From: Azospirillum canadense
GTDB taxonomy: Bacteria; Pseudomonadota; Alphaproteobacteria; Azospirillales; Azospirillaceae
Direction: 5' to 3'
Length of the DNA: 64,000 nucleotides
Assembly (NCBI RefSeq): GCF_025961225.1
Contig: NZ_JAOQNG010000001.1
Coordinates: 2,948,001-3,012,000, forward strand
The position numbers and the translations under genes were made by a program. Shown here piece by piece: positions 32,298 through 41,733 of this stretch (within the stretch, counting starts at the first letter, position 1; each line of letters opens with the position of its first letter). Under the pieces are notes generated by a model. It worked only from the letters and a program-made list of their open reading frames with translations, had not been told where the DNA came from and searched no databases.

Positions 32298-35126
32298 ATG
32301 CCGAAGAACACCGACACCGGACACCTGCTGACGCCAGCCCAGCCCGATCTCTATGACACTTCGTACGAGGAGCGGGTTGAACGGGGCGAACTTCGCCCCG
32401 TGGAGTGCCTCGGCCGCACCTTTCCGTCTGACGATGCCCGGCGCGCCCACTACCTTGGGCTGCTCCGCGAGAAGCTGAAGGACCCCGCATTCCGCAACCA
32501 GCCGGGTTTCCCCGTCGGGAGCGACGAGGACATCCTGCGGCTGTCAGACCCGCCCTACTACACGGCCTGTCCGAACCCGTTCCTGGGCGAGTTCGCCCGG
32601 CACATCGGCACCCCGTACGACGCCGATGACGACACCTACTCCAGGGAGCCCTTCGCCATCGATGTCAGCGAAGGGAAGACCGACCCGCTCTACACCGCCC
32701 ACGGATACCACACGAAGGTTCCGCACAAGGCGATCATGCCAGCCATCCTGCATTATACGAAGCCGGGCGACGTAGTCCTGGACGGCTTCTGCGGGTCGGG
32801 CATGACCGGCGTCGCAGCCCAGATGTGCGGCTTCCCCGATGCGCCGTTGAAGAAGCAGATCGAGGACCAGTTCAAGCGGAACGGTTTGGACCGCCCCGTC
32901 TGGGGCCCCAGGAAAGCAATTCTGAACGATCTTTCGCCCGCCGCCACTTTCATCGCCGCCAACTACAACACGCCGTTCGATGTGAAGGCGTTCGAGCGGG
33001 AAGCAAAGCGCATCCTGAAGGAACTCCGGACTGAAATCGGGTGGATGTACGAGACCACCCATACCGATGGAAAGACCAAGGCAGTCATTGACTATGTGGT
33101 CTGGAGTGAAGTCTTTTCTTGTCCGGACTGTTCGGGCGAAATCGTGTTCGTAAAGGAAGCTCTCGATCCGGCGACAAAAAAAACCCGAGAGAAATTCCCC
33201 TGCCCTCATTGCGGGTGTGAGGTGAACAAGGACAGCCTGGAACGACGTTTCACCAATCTCGCCGACCCGGTGACGGGAGAGGCATGGGAGAGAATTCGGC
33301 TGGACCCCGTTCTGGTTTGCTACTCGATGGGGAAGAAAAAGTACCAAAAAGATCCTGACAGGACGGATATTGACATAATTTCCAGAGTGTCCTCCCTGCC
33401 GCTTCCTTCTGGGTTCCCGAGTTCAGCTTTCCCCGTCGAGAATATGTATCATGGGTCTCGGATTCAGCCGAAGGGGTTCACGCGGGTTCACCATTTCTTC
33501 CTGCCCCGAGCAGCACAGGCTCTTCATTCCGCATGGAAAAAATCGACCGAAGTCGGCGATGTTCGTCTACGGAATGCTCTGCTGTTCTTCTTCGAACAGG
33601 CGATCTGGGGCATGTCTGTATTGAACCGATATTCACCAAGTCATTTCTCCCAGGTAAATCGTCAACTAACCGGGGTTTACTACGTTGCATCGCAACATTC
33701 CGAAGTTTCTCCGTGGTATAATCTGGATGGAAAACTCGGGAGAATTGTAGCGGTCTTTAGTCGAAGCTATCACAGCGTCAATGGAGCGATGGTTCGGTGC
33801 GGTTCGGCGACCCATTTGGGCCTTCCCGAGCATGCGGTTGACTATATTTTTACCGACCCACCTTTTGGGGCGAACATATTCTACGCTGACCTCAACTACT
33901 TGGTAGAATCGTGGCATGGTGTCTGGACCAACGTCGGCCCCGAAGCAATTGTTGACAGCGCCAAGGACAAGACGCTGACCGACTACCAGAGGCTCATGCG
34001 GGACTGCTTCGCCGAGTATTTCCGGGTCCTAAAACCCGGCCGGTGGATGACGGTGGTGTTCCACAATTCCCAGAATGCCGTATGGAATGCGATCCAGGAG
34101 GCCCTGCTCTCCGTTGGCTTCATTATCGCCGACGTGCGTACCCTAGACAAGCAACAGGGGTCCTACCGGCAAGTCACCAGCACCGCTGTCAAGCAGGATC
34201 TGGTCATCTCGGCCTACAAGCCGTCGGAGCGGTTTGAGCGGAGCTTCGAGGTCAAGGCCGGCACCGATGACGGAGTCTGGGAATTCGTCGATGCCCACCT
34301 TGGGCAGCTTCCCGTATTTGTCTCGGCCAAGGAGGAGCAGGTGGACGTGGTGGCCGAAAGGCTGGACCATCGGCTGTTCGACCGGATGGTGGCGGTCCAT
34401 CTCCAGCGGAACGTGTCGGTTCCAATGTCGGTGGCTGCGTTCTACGCCGGTCTGGAGGATCGCTACCGCAAGCACGACGGCATGTACTTCCTCGCCACGC
34501 AGGAGGACGAGTACCTGAAGAAGCGGGCGAAGGTGCAGGAGGTTCGTCATCTGGAGATGTTCCCGGATAGTGAGGCCAACACGATCCAGTGGCTCCGGCA
34601 GGAACTGGGCCGCCGGCCGCGATCCTACGCCGACACCCAGCCGGAGTTCATGCGGTTGTCGGTGGGCTGGGCGAAGCACGAGAAGCCGGTGGAGTTGGCG
34701 GACATCCTGGACCAGAATTTCCTGCTGTATGACGGCACGGGCGACGTTCCGAGTCAGATCCATGCCTATCTTTCGACCAACTACAAGGAACTGCGCAACC
34801 GGCCCAAGGACGACCCTGAGCTTCGCCGGAAGGCCAAGGACCGATGGTACGTTCCCGATCCCAACAAGCTCCAGGACATGGAGGCGAAACGCGAGAAGCA
34901 GCTTCTCCGGGAATTCGACAGCCTTCTGGATTCCCGTGAGAAGCGGATCAAGCAGCCGCGTCACGAGGTGATCCGTGCCGGGTTCAAACGAGCCTGGGGC
35001 CTGCGAGACTACACCACCATCAAGGCCGCTGCTGCTAAGGTCCCCGAGGAGGTGATCCAGGAGGATCAGCAGCTATTGATGTGGTACGACATGGCAATGA
35101 CCCGGCTCGGTGAAGACGGGTTCTGA
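32298..35126 (+). CDS. pglX: BREX-3 adenine-specific DNA methyltransferase PglX
   Basis: A 942-residue DNA methyltransferase. The SAM motif I is GDVVLDGFCGSGMTGVAAQ (DGFCGSG at 162-168) and the catalytic motif IV is DYIFTDPPFGANIFY near 517-531. A second DPP motif, LSDPPYYTACPNPF at 82-95, precedes motif I. Between them lies a zinc-ribbon-like pair (CPDC ... CPHCGC, residues 274-308). It should methylate host DNA at N6-adenine in a non-palindromic BREX site, marking self. It starts 7 bases after brxC. Part of the middle (33100-33900) is noticeably more AT-rich than the ends. Confidence 0.92.
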   Translation: MPKNTDTGHLLTPAQPDLYDTSYEERVERGELRPVECLGRTFPSDDARRAHYLGLLREKLKDPAFRNQPGFPVGSDEDILRLSDPPYYTACPNPFLGEFARHIGTPYDADDDTYSREPFAIDVSEGKTDPLYTAHGYHTKVPHKAIMPAILHYTKPGDVVLDGFCGSGMTGVAAQMCGFPDAPLKKQIEDQFKRNGLDRPVWGPRKAILNDLSPAATFIAANYNTPFDVKAFEREAKRILKELRTEIGWMYETTHTDGKTKAVIDYVVWSEVFSCPDCSGEIVFVKEALDPATKKTREKFPCPHCGCEVNKDSLERRFTNLADPVTGEAWERIRLDPVLVCYSMGKKKYQKDPDRTDIDIISRVSSLPLPSGFPSSAFPVENMYHGSRIQPKGFTRVHHFFLPRAAQALHSAWKKSTEVGDVRLRNALLFFFEQAIWGMSVLNRYSPSHFSQVNRQLTGVYYVASQHSEVSPWYNLDGKLGRIVAVFSRSYHSVNGAMVRCGSATHLGLPEHAVDYIFTDPPFGANIFYADLNYLVESWHGVWTNVGPEAIVDSAKDKTLTDYQRLMRDCFAEYFRVLKPGRWMTVVFHNSQNAVWNAIQEALLSVGFIIADVRTLDKQQGSYRQVTSTAVKQDLVISAYKPSERFERSFEVKAGTDDGVWEFVDAHLGQLPVFVSAKEEQVDVVAERLDHRLFDRMVAVHLQRNVSVPMSVAAFYAGLEDRYRKHDGMYFLATQEDEYLKKRAKVQEVRHLEMFPDSEANTIQWLRQELGRRPRSYADTQPEFMRLSVGWAKHEKPVELADILDQNFLLYDGTGDVPSQIHAYLSTNYKELRNRPKDDPELRRKAKDRWYVPDPNKLQDMEAKREKQLLREFDSLLDSREKRIKQPRHEVIRAGFKRAWGLRDYTTIKAAAAKVPEEVIQEDQQLLMWYDMAMTRLGEDGF

Positions 35127-35141
35127 CGCCGGGAGTCGTTC

Positions 35142-37919
35142 ATGCTAGAGCCTGGGGGGTGGCGCTGGAGCCGGGACTACAGGCAGTTCTGCCGGGTCGT
35201 CGAGACGGAGACCCTGTGGGGGCAGAGCTTCTGCCGGGTCTGGCTCACCGGCCAGGACGTGATCGTCCGGGTGGCGGCCGACCGTCTCGACGACCTGGAG
35301 CCGGCCCTGGCGACGGAGGCCGACCGCATCACCTTCCTGGCGTCGGCGGCCCGCGTTTCCGAAGCGGTCGCGCACGACACGCTGCTGGCCCCCATCGCCG
35401 CCTCGGTGGTGCCCCTGCCGCACCAGATCACGGCCCTGTCGCGGGCAGTTTCGGACGACCGGGTCAGGTACCTGCTCGCGGATGAGGTTGGTCTGGGTAA
35501 GACCATCGAGGCGGGGCTGATTATCCGAGAGTTGAAGCTCCGGGGACGGGTGAAGCGGGTGCTGGTGCTGGCGCCTAAGGGGCTGGTGACGCAGTGGGTG
35601 GCCGAGATGCAGACCCATTTCGGCGAGGACTTCCGCCTCCTGCTCCCGAACGATTTCGCCGCCTACCGGCGGGTGACCGGGGAGGACAACATCTGGTCGG
35701 CCTTCGACCAAGCCATCGTCCCGATGGACTCCGTCAAACCCTTGGACAAACGGCGGGGGTGGAGCCGGGAGCGCATCGCCGCGTTCAACCGCGACCGCTT
35801 CAACGACCTGATCGCCGCCAACTGGGACTTGGTGGTGGTCGATGAGGCCCATCGTCTCGGCGGAAGTACCGATCAGGTCGCCCGGTTCAAGCTCGGGCAG
35901 GGGTTGGCAGAGGCGGCGCCCTACCTCCTGCTGCTGTCGGCGACCCCGCACCAGGGCAAGACCGACAACTTCCACCGGCTGGTCTCGTTGCTCGACGCCA
36001 AGATGTTCCCCGACACGGGCAGCGTGACCAGGGAGCGCGTTGCTCCGTACGTGATCCGGACCGAGAAGCGGGATGCCGTGGACTGGGACGGCAAGCCCCT
36101 GTTCCGCCCCCGCCAGACGCAGTTGTTCCAGGTGGGCTGGCAGCACCGCCACGACCTTCAGCGACAGCTTTACGAGGCGGTCACCGACTACGTCCGGTTC
36201 GGGTACGCCCAAGCCCTGAAGCAAAAGAAGCGGCACATCGGTTTCCTGATGATCCTGATGCAGCGGCTGGTGACCTCGTCCACCGCCGCCATCCGGGCAA
36301 CCCTGGAGCGGCGCCTGGAGATCCTGGCGGAACCGGACGACCAGCTTTCCCTCTTCCCCGCCATGGACGACGATGATTTCTCCGAGATGGACGCCCAGGA
36401 CGCCCTGGATGCCCTGATTCACGCCCGCTCGGCCAATCGCAACGAGCGGGCCGAGATCCAGGTGTTGCTCGACCTTGCAAAGCGGACCGAAGCGGCGACG
36501 GCGGACGTGAAGGCGGAGGCCCTGCTGGACACCGTCTACCGGCTACAGCAGGAGGAAGCCGATCCGAACCTCAAGGTGCTGATCTTCACCGAGTTCGTGC
36601 CGACCCAGGCGATGTTGGCCGCATACCTCGAACAGCGGGGTTTCGCCGTTGTCATCCTCAACGGCTCCATGGACATGGATGAGCGGCGGGAGGTGCAGCG
36701 GGCGTTCGCCGACGAGGCTCGGGTGCTGATTTCGACCGATGCGGGCGGCGAGGGTCTGAACCTCCAGTTCGCGCATGTCGTCATCAATTTCGACCTGCCG
36801 TGGAACCCGATGCGGTTGGAGCAGCGGATCGGCCGCGTGGACCGTATTGGCCAGCGACACACCGTGCGGGCCATCAACTTCACCCTCCAAGGCACCGTGG
36901 AGAGCCGCGTTCAGGAGGTGCTGGAGAGCAAGCTGGCGGTCATCTTCGAGGAGTTTGGGGTGGACAAGGCCGGCGACGTGCTCGACTCGGGGCGGGCCGA
37001 GCAGTTGTTCGATGACCTGTACGTCGAGGCGATCCGCGACCCGGATCGGGTAAACGAGATGGTCAACACCCTCGTGGAACAGATCCGCGACGACGCCCGC
37101 TCGGGCCGGGCTGCCTTTTCCGTACTCGGCCCCGCCCAGAACATCAATCAAGATGAGGCTCGCCGAATCATGGATCATCCGATGCCCGCCTGGGTGGAAA
37201 GGATGATGGTCAGCCACGTGCGCGCCCAGGGGGGCGTTGCCGAACGCCGGGAGCGGGCGTGGTCGTTGACATGGCCGGGCGGCGAGACGTGGCCGAAGGT
37301 TTCCTTCAGCCCGCCGACAACCGACACCTCGCCCGACCTTGTTCATATGGGTCTGGAGAACGAGCGGGTTCGCGGCCTGACCCTGGGAATCCCCCGGTTT
37401 TCGGAAGGACAGCCAATTCCGGTCGTCCGCCTTGCCGGTATCTCCGGCGATCTGGCCGGCATCTGGTCGCTGTGGCGGGTCGCGCTTCAGGCCGGCGACT
37501 GGAAGCGACAGCGGATCGTCCCCGTGTTCGTGCACGATGACGGACGAGTCCTCGGGCCTACCGCCCGTCACATTTGGGACCGGCTGCTCACCGACGACGT
37601 GAGCGTGATTGGCTACCGCGATGGGGCCCTGGCCGCGACATTGGCCGCGCGCAGCCAGCGGGAAGCGGAACCCCACTGCCGGCCCGCCTATGATGAACTT
37701 CTCACCGCCCACCGAGCCCACCTGGACCTGGAGAGGGAACGCAATCAGCATTCCTTCGCCGTGCGGCGAAAAGCCATCGAGAGCATCGGTTTGCCCCAGG
37801 TAAGGGTTCACCGCCTCACCAAGCTGGAGCAGGAGGCGGCGGCGTGGCAACAAGCGGTGGACGCGATGACGCGGGTGGTACCGACGCTCGACCCGCTGCT
37901 GATGATCACCTTGGGATGA
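35142..37919 (+). CDS. brxHII: BREX-3 SNF2-type helicase BrxHII
   Basis: A 925-residue SF2 helicase: PHQITALSRAV Q-motif region, Walker A LADEVGLGKTIEAGLI (112-127), VVVDEAHRLGG (DEAH near 233), LLLSATPHQGKTDN, then STDAGGEGLNLQFAHVVINFDLPWNPM and the QRIGRVDRIGQ arginine-finger motif near 560. This is the DEAD/SNF2-like helicase specific to type 3 BREX. It follows pglX by 15 bases and precedes pglZ by 7. The C-terminal 300 residues are unlike ordinary SNF2 proteins and may contact other BREX subunits. Confidence 0.92.
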   Translation: MLEPGGWRWSRDYRQFCRVVETETLWGQSFCRVWLTGQDVIVRVAADRLDDLEPALATEADRITFLASAARVSEAVAHDTLLAPIAASVVPLPHQITALSRAVSDDRVRYLLADEVGLGKTIEAGLIIRELKLRGRVKRVLVLAPKGLVTQWVAEMQTHFGEDFRLLLPNDFAAYRRVTGEDNIWSAFDQAIVPMDSVKPLDKRRGWSRERIAAFNRDRFNDLIAANWDLVVVDEAHRLGGSTDQVARFKLGQGLAEAAPYLLLLSATPHQGKTDNFHRLVSLLDAKMFPDTGSVTRERVAPYVIRTEKRDAVDWDGKPLFRPRQTQLFQVGWQHRHDLQRQLYEAVTDYVRFGYAQALKQKKRHIGFLMILMQRLVTSSTAAIRATLERRLEILAEPDDQLSLFPAMDDDDFSEMDAQDALDALIHARSANRNERAEIQVLLDLAKRTEAATADVKAEALLDTVYRLQQEEADPNLKVLIFTEFVPTQAMLAAYLEQRGFAVVILNGSMDMDERREVQRAFADEARVLISTDAGGEGLNLQFAHVVINFDLPWNPMRLEQRIGRVDRIGQRHTVRAINFTLQGTVESRVQEVLESKLAVIFEEFGVDKAGDVLDSGRAEQLFDDLYVEAIRDPDRVNEMVNTLVEQIRDDARSGRAAFSVLGPAQNINQDEARRIMDHPMPAWVERMMVSHVRAQGGVAERRERAWSLTWPGGETWPKVSFSPPTTDTSPDLVHMGLENERVRGLTLGIPRFSEGQPIPVVRLAGISGDLAGIWSLWRVALQAGDWKRQRIVPVFVHDDGRVLGPTARHIWDRLLTDDVSVIGYRDGALAATLAARSQREAEPHCRPAYDELLTAHRAHLDLERERNQHSFAVRRKAIESIGLPQVRVHRLTKLEQEAAAWQQAVDAMTRVVPTLDPLLMITLG

Positions 37920-37926
37920 TGCTGAC

Positions 37927-39888
37927 ATGAATTGGGTCGATGCGGTCACGAAGGACCTGAATCCGGAAATCGCCCCACTCGTTGCGGTCATCGACCCCGA
38001 CGGCATCTTCCGCGAGGAGGCTGTGCTCGCCGCCGTACAGGCCAGAGGTTACGCCGTCGTCCAGTTCGAGGACGAAATCCAGTTCCGCGTCGAATTTGAG
38101 GCGAAGTTCCGGGGCCGGGAGGATAGGCACCTTCTGATCGTGCACCACGGTGGGCGACGGGAAGACCTGCCCTACGATTTGGTGTCGGCCGCGACGGTGG
38201 TGTCGGCCAGCCTGCCCTCCTTGTTTCCAAACCTCAGCTACCCCGTCCTCCGCGGTTTGGACCCGAACGACCTTCCGGTGTTGTTTGGCGTGCAGCAGGC
38301 GGAGAACCCCAGTCGGATGAACGACGGAGAGACCAAGAAGTTCGCCCTGCTCCACGTCTACGGGATCGTCCCGGAGCTTCTTCGGTCGCCGGCCGATCTG
38401 CTTCGGGAACTTCTTCGTCTCCACCACGCGGCGCGAACCCTTCCGCCGGTGTTGGCGAACTGGTTGGTGGAGCGGCTGAAGGTATCCGGGGGGCTGAGCG
38501 GGTACCCGCTGGACGACATAGTCACCGACCGCTCCGTGTTCTTCTCCTTCCTTCAGCGGCGCTGGACAGCCTTCCTTTACAAGTTGGCCAGACTGCCCTT
38601 GCCGGAATCCATTGAGCCGTTGCCCGATGTGCCGTTCGACCACCCGAATGTGAGGGTCTACATTGACAACCTGTTCATCGACGGCACCCTCTCGCCGGTG
38701 GAGTTTCCGTATGACCTGAACACTGGCGACGAATGGGTGCAGGTCGGCGTCGCCGGCGCTGGCGACGAGGGGACCCGAAACCAAGACCGCCTTGCCAGAC
38801 TCCTGCCGGTTTTGGAACACGACGTGCCGGATGAAGATGCTCGGGCAAGAGCGTGGACCGCCTTTGCCTACCGCTGGGCGGAGGCGTCAGTACTGTGGCA
38901 CCGGCTCAATCCCGCAACCAAGACCGAGTTTGCCTCGCAGTTCCAGGGGCTCCAGAATCTGATCGACGACCGTTTCGAACGGTGGCTCACCCTGCGGTAT
39001 TCCGGTCTGCACAGCCAGCCCCCGGTGCCGCCCGCCGTGCTGCACCACGTACCGCGGTCGATGGCACGGCGGTTGGAGGACCGCAAGGCCAGAAAGGCGG
39101 CGCTGCTTGTCCTGGACGGCTTGGCCCTTGACCAGTGGCTGCTCCTCAAGGATGCGGTGGTCGCCGCCGTGCCAACCAGCACCACCATGGTGGAGGAAGC
39201 GGTTTTTGCCTGGATTCCTACTTTGACCTCGGTCAGCCGGCAGGCGTTGTTCTCCGGCCGGCCGCCGATCCAGTTTGCCGGGTCTATCGCGACCACGGCG
39301 AAAGAAAAGGCACAATGGCTCCAGTTCTGGATGGACCACGGGTACACCAGCAAGCAGGTCGAATACCGCAAGGGTTTGGGCGTCCAAGGAGATCTTCTTC
39401 AAATAGAAGAGCTTGCCTCCAATCCCAACGTCAAGGTAGTTGGTCTCGTCGTGGATAAAATCGACAAGATCATGCACGGCATGGAGCTTGGAATGGGCGG
39501 GATGCATAATCAGATTGACCTATGGGCTCGGTCAGGATACTTGTCCGCCCTCGTCAAGCTGCTTTTGGACAATGAGTTCCACATCGTCATCACCTCCGAC
39601 CACGGGAACGTGGAGGCGTCGGGAATCGGCCGCCCGTCGGAAGGGGCAATAGCCGAAGAGCGGGGAGAGCGCGTGCGGACCTACTCCTCCCAGCTATTGC
39701 GCGAGCAGATGATGAAAGCCTGTCCCACGGCGGTGCAGTGGGCCCCCGTAGGGCTTCCGGCCGATTACCTTCCCCTTCTCGCCCGCGGCCGGGACGCGTT
39801 TGTTCCGGCGGGGGAGGTCGTTGTTGGACATGGCGGTGCCTCTATCGAGGAGGTAATCGTCCCATTCATTCGTATCGAAGGACTGTAG
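37927..39888 (+). CDS. pglZ: BREX-3 alkaline-phosphatase-fold protein PglZ
   Basis: A 653-residue PglZ. The alkaline-phosphatase-like metal sites are visible: LLVLDGLALDQWLLLKD near residue 392, then LTSVSRQALFSGRPP, and IITSDHGNVEASGIG near 553, followed by GHGGASIEEVIVPF. The N-terminal half is the PglZ-specific region. PglZ is the core gene by which BREX loci are recognised; it is needed for both methylation and defence. Its TAG is followed directly by the ATG of brxA. Confidence 0.94.
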   Translation: MNWVDAVTKDLNPEIAPLVAVIDPDGIFREEAVLAAVQARGYAVVQFEDEIQFRVEFEAKFRGREDRHLLIVHHGGRREDLPYDLVSAATVVSASLPSLFPNLSYPVLRGLDPNDLPVLFGVQQAENPSRMNDGETKKFALLHVYGIVPELLRSPADLLRELLRLHHAARTLPPVLANWLVERLKVSGGLSGYPLDDIVTDRSVFFSFLQRRWTAFLYKLARLPLPESIEPLPDVPFDHPNVRVYIDNLFIDGTLSPVEFPYDLNTGDEWVQVGVAGAGDEGTRNQDRLARLLPVLEHDVPDEDARARAWTAFAYRWAEASVLWHRLNPATKTEFASQFQGLQNLIDDRFERWLTLRYSGLHSQPPVPPAVLHHVPRSMARRLEDRKARKAALLVLDGLALDQWLLLKDAVVAAVPTSTTMVEEAVFAWIPTLTSVSRQALFSGRPPIQFAGSIATTAKEKAQWLQFWMDHGYTSKQVEYRKGLGVQGDLLQIEELASNPNVKVVGLVVDKIDKIMHGMELGMGGMHNQIDLWARSGYLSALVKLLLDNEFHIVITSDHGNVEASGIGRPSEGAIAEERGERVRTYSSQLLREQMMKACPTAVQWAPVGLPADYLPLLARGRDAFVPAGEVVVGHGGASIEEVIVPFIRIEGL

Positions 39889-40650
39889 ATGAACACGAGC
39901 CCGGTGGTCGGCTTCAACCAGCGCATCAAGCTGGAGTGGATGGCGGCGACCGCCAGGATGGTGACAAGCGGGTCCCCGTATAGTGAAATTGTCGGGGGTC
40001 TTCGTGAACTGCTGAAGGACGAACTCTCGGTTGGCGGTGACCCAGAGCGGGGCAACCGAGAAAAGGCGATCACCATCTTGAAGCGGATTTGGCTGACAGT
40101 GGATGAGCAAAACATTCAGTTGCGAGACGACGGACTCGCATTGCTTGTCCGGCTGCCAAACCACCTTCATGTTGCCGTTCACTGGTCCATGGCGATGGCC
40201 GCATACCCGTTTCTTGGCGAGGTCGCCCAGGTGGTTGGGCGTCTTCTTCAGCTTCAGGACGAAGTCGCCGCTACCCAGGTTCAACGTCGGCTTCGGGAGC
40301 GTTTCGGAGAACGTGAGACAGTTGCGCGGGCGGCACGGCGAGTGCTTCGTACGTTTATTGATTGGGGGGTTCTACAAGAATCTGGTGTGAAGGGTATCTA
40401 CCACCCTGTACCGCGGGTGTCTCTGAAGGACGACATACTGCTCTCGTGGATGGCCGAAGCATTCATCCGTTGTTTCGATAACCAGATGCGGTCGGTTGAG
40501 GAAATACGGCGAGCCCTCGCCTTCTTCCCGTTTGATACTACGCCTCTTGACACGACCGCTTTGCCGTCGAATGCGCGGCTGGAGGTGTTTCGGCAGGGAG
40601 TCGGTGAGGTTTTGGTGAGGATCAGCAAACGAGAGGCGATTGATCACTGA
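39889..40650 (+). CDS. brxA: BREX protein BrxA-like (DUF1819)
   Basis: A 253-residue helical protein. It starts GFNQRIKLEWMAATARMVTSG, then MAMAAYPFLGEVAQVVGRL, QRRLRERFGERETVARAARRVLRTFIDWGVL and DILLSWMAEAFIRC, consistent with BrxA, the small DNA-binding-like subunit at the end of type 3 operons. Identification leans on position (last gene, zero-base gap after pglZ) as well as sequence. Helical wing-like segments near residues 125-170 (RRVLRTFIDWGVLQESGVKGIYHP) suggest a winged-helix module. Confidence 0.78.
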   Translation: MNTSPVVGFNQRIKLEWMAATARMVTSGSPYSEIVGGLRELLKDELSVGGDPERGNREKAITILKRIWLTVDEQNIQLRDDGLALLVRLPNHLHVAVHWSMAMAAYPFLGEVAQVVGRLLQLQDEVAATQVQRRLRERFGERETVARAARRVLRTFIDWGVLQESGVKGIYHPVPRVSLKDDILLSWMAEAFIRCFDNQMRSVEEIRRALAFFPFDTTPLDTTALPSNARLEVFRQGVGEVLVRISKREAIDH

Positions 40651-41020
40651 CGCTACCGCTACCTGGAAGCCCGGAGATCAAATTGCGAACATCACCTCTT
40701 GGTTGCGTTGACGGGATCATAAACACTTGACATCGCCAATACCCTCTATGGGGGTGGTCGACGCCAACGGGTAACTTATAGTAGTGGAAATTCATTCGCT
40801 TTTTTTATTGCATTCCGCTGCAACAGCTATCGGGACTGGTCGGACTTTTGGGAAACACAGGATTTTCAACGGTTTATCGGATTTCGCGACTGGGCCAAAA
40901 AAGTGTGGTAGTTCACGGCTGGAATTTTGCTTGTAGTATCTGGTTGCCGATAGAAAGGACTCCTGACTTCCCCACGTCTTGGTTCACAGAAACCGAGGCG
41001 GCTGAACATGGAGTTATCGA
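40651..41020. other. AT-rich intergenic region after BREX
   Basis: A 370-base region with no convincing gene. TTGACA at 40727 and TATAGT at 40777 both look like promoter parts but are not spaced as one promoter. A seven-T run at about 40801 has no obvious stem before it. It probably holds the end of the BREX transcript and the promoter of the next gene. Confidence 0.4.
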
Positions 41021-41548
41021 ATGCCGGATTTTCGAACTGACCCCGAATACTACTTCTATTCTGATGGAAGCATCTGGGTCCCTTGGGCTCTGGATGACCG
41101 GCGTATGTGCGCACGCTCCAAGGGGCACAGACATGAAATTGTGGAGGAGTACAACAAGTACTCTCATCCGAGTTTCGGCCCAGATGGATATCTGTACTTC
41201 CGCGATGGGGAGTACATGGGGGCCCTTTTTTCTTTGATCACTGACGCCATCGAGTATGTCGAAGAGGAAATCAACGCTCAAGTTCTGTTCGACCGCAAAC
41301 TCTGGCCAACGCTCATGGGCACAATTTCGGCCAAAGACCGCGACCGGATTTTGGCCGAGAAATTCTATCAAAGCCGGCTTGACCTCGTCAGCTTTGCTGA
41401 AGAAGGACGAGATCTGCCGCTGCCTTCTGAGTACCCTCCGGAAATCCACACTCCGAGTGCTTCTGACATTCTCCGTTATGTCACGAGCATTGAGGGAAAA
41501 CTCTTCCTCATCGATAGCCAAGGGGATACGGAAGCAGAGGACAATTGA
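41021..41548 (+). CDS. Hypothetical protein, possible BREX-island accessory
   Basis: A 175-residue acidic soluble protein beginning MPDFRTDPEYYFYSDGSIWV. Aromatic-rich strands (FGPDGYLYFRDGEYMG) are followed by a helical half (FSLITDAIEYVEEEINAQVLFD; DRDRILAEKFYQSRL) and an acidic tail. GGAG lies about 8 bases upstream of the ATG. The family is not recognised. It is co-oriented with BREX but separated by 370 bases. Its TGA (41546-41548) ends exactly one base before the inverted repeat, so it closes the large single-copy region. Confidence 0.6.
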   Translation: MPDFRTDPEYYFYSDGSIWVPWALDDRRMCARSKGHRHEIVEEYNKYSHPSFGPDGYLYFRDGEYMGALFSLITDAIEYVEEEINAQVLFDRKLWPTLMGTISAKDRDRILAEKFYQSRLDLVSFAEEGRDLPLPSEYPPEIHTPSASDILRYVTSIEGKLFLIDSQGDTEAEDN

Positions 41549-41733
41549 AGGGGTCCGGCGCCGTTCTGCGGGAGCGGCGGCGGGTCACCTCATGGGGCCG
41601 TGGAGTCTCACCATCTTTTCCGGGATCTCTTGTGAATTGAGGGTTTCCAACGGGTTCACGGGCTGGGCCACGTTGACAGCTTTTGGACTCGTCATACCCT
41701 GCGGGAGATCGACGATTTCCTTGTGAGTCCGAC

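Noticed and set aside
40848-41237. A 129-codon rightward frame before the 41021 gene
   Set aside because: It overlaps the better-supported 41021-41548 frame, has no ribosome site and an unordered composition.
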